6,447 nt of DNA from an uncultured Oscillospiraceae bacterium (GTDB lineage: Bacteria; Bacillota_A; Clostridia; Oscillospirales; Oscillospiraceae), in NCBI GenBank assembly GCA_944387755.1, contig CALXGC010000163.1, positions 1-6,447 on the forward strand, written 5' to 3'. How positions within the stretch are numbered: the first letter of the stretch is position 1; every line of letters begins with the position of its first letter. The translations under genes were made by a program, and so were the position numbers. The notes beneath the pieces are model-generated. The model was not told the origin of the DNA and did not search any database. It worked only from the letters and a program-made list of their open reading frames with translations. This document shows, one piece after another, positions 6,225 to 6,447 of this stretch.

Positions 6225-6260
6225 TGTAAGGGTGCGGCCGAGCATAGCCGCACCCTTACA
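6218..6260 (-). terminator. Intrinsic terminator of the acylating aldehyde dehydrogenase gene
   Basis: TGTAAGGGTGCGGC (6225-6238) and GCCGCACCCTTACA (6247-6260) form a perfect 14-bp stem with an 8-nt loop (6239-6246). Reading minus, the stem is followed by TATTTTT (6224-6218). It lies 37 nt after the aldehyde dehydrogenase stop codon and separates that gene from uppP. Reading plus there is no T-run, so it works one way. The 6261-6297 spacer holds three AGGTA copies and nothing else I can identify. Confidence 0.9.
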
Positions 6261-6297
6261 GTTTGAGAGGTAGAGATAGGTAGGAAGGTAAGCAAAA

Positions 6298-6447
6298 TTA
6301 TTCGGCCCAGATCTCCTCGCCGGAGGGGACGTACATAGAGGGAACCTTGTAGGAGATCCGGCTGACGTTCATCAGGTGGGTGTACCACAGGTTCTCGCTG
6401 ATGATGTTGTTGCCCCAGGTGCCGCAGCCCAGGGTGGTGGTGGGATT
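6298..6447 (-). CDS. CoA-acylating aldehyde dehydrogenase, C-terminal fragment
   Basis: The last 49 codons and a TAA stop; the gene enters from the right edge. The peptide TLGCGTWGNNIISENLWYTH (5-24), followed by LMNVSRISYKVP, matches the C-terminal end of CoA-dependent acylating aldehyde dehydrogenases. AdhE, for example, has a TLGCGTWGGNSxSENV..KHLLN segment there. This family interconverts an aldehyde, CoA and NAD(P)+ with acyl-CoA and NAD(P)H. The protein stops about 30 residues after this motif, so no iron alcohol dehydrogenase domain follows; it is a stand-alone enzyme rather than AdhE. Its NVSR tail looks closer to succinate-semialdehyde or other stand-alone acylating dehydrogenases than to acetaldehyde types, but the substrate cannot be fixed from this piece. 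A strong terminator follows. Confidence 0.8.
   Translation of the reverse strand, partial: NPTTTLGCGTWGNNIISENLWYTHLMNVSRISYKVPSMYVPSGEEIWAE

Noticed and set aside
1..6447. A mobile element, CRISPR array, tRNA, rRNA or defence island
   Set aside because: I saw no transposase, integrase, regularly spaced repeats or tRNA-like fold, and every stretch over 300 bases is covered by a recognisable gene of similar composition.

Overview
The window reads as a stretch of core chromosome from a GC-rich, spore-forming-type Firmicute, most like gut Oscillospiraceae (Flavonifractor/Lawsonibacter-like). The reasons are strong AGGAG-type ribosome binding sites, intrinsic terminators with T-runs, a membrane-anchored SpoIIIE-type DNA translocase, and GC-rich codon use with AT-rich promoters. 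The genus is an inference from general character, not from a database match.

Layout from left to right: (1) the first 40 codons of a malic enzyme on the minus strand (1-120). (2) A divergent intergenic region (121-331) with two face-to-face promoters whose -10 boxes lie in the arms of a perfect 10-bp inverted repeat. (3) A 12-helix APC-superfamily amino acid permease on the plus strand (332-1687). (4) A 12-bp perfect hairpin with T-runs on both strands that serves both converging transcription units; the permease stop codon lies in its loop. (5) A minus-strand cluster in transcription order uppP (6126-5275), spoIIIE/ftsK (5238-2659) and an ADP-ribosylglycohydrolase-family gene (2629-1703). 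Gaps are 36 and 29 nt, so it is probably one transcript. (6) A 171-nt intergenic region with the uppP promoter and the terminator of the next gene. (7) The last 49 codons of a CoA-acylating aldehyde dehydrogenase on the minus strand (6298-6447).

The three-gene cluster joins cell-envelope lipid carrier recycling (UppP), chromosome pumping at division or sporulation septa (SpoIIIE) and a probable ADP-ribose hydrolase whose target cannot be read from sequence. The outer genes (malic enzyme, permease, acylating aldehyde dehydrogenase) belong to central carbon and amino acid metabolism and have their own signals.

I found no mobile element, CRISPR array, tRNA, rRNA or defence-type module, and no good candidate for an undescribed system. 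The points worth a second look are small: the symmetric divergent promoter region, an arginine in the UppP PGxSRSG motif, the glycohydrolase placed behind spoIIIE, and two adjoining hairpins that share one A/T tract upstream of uppP.
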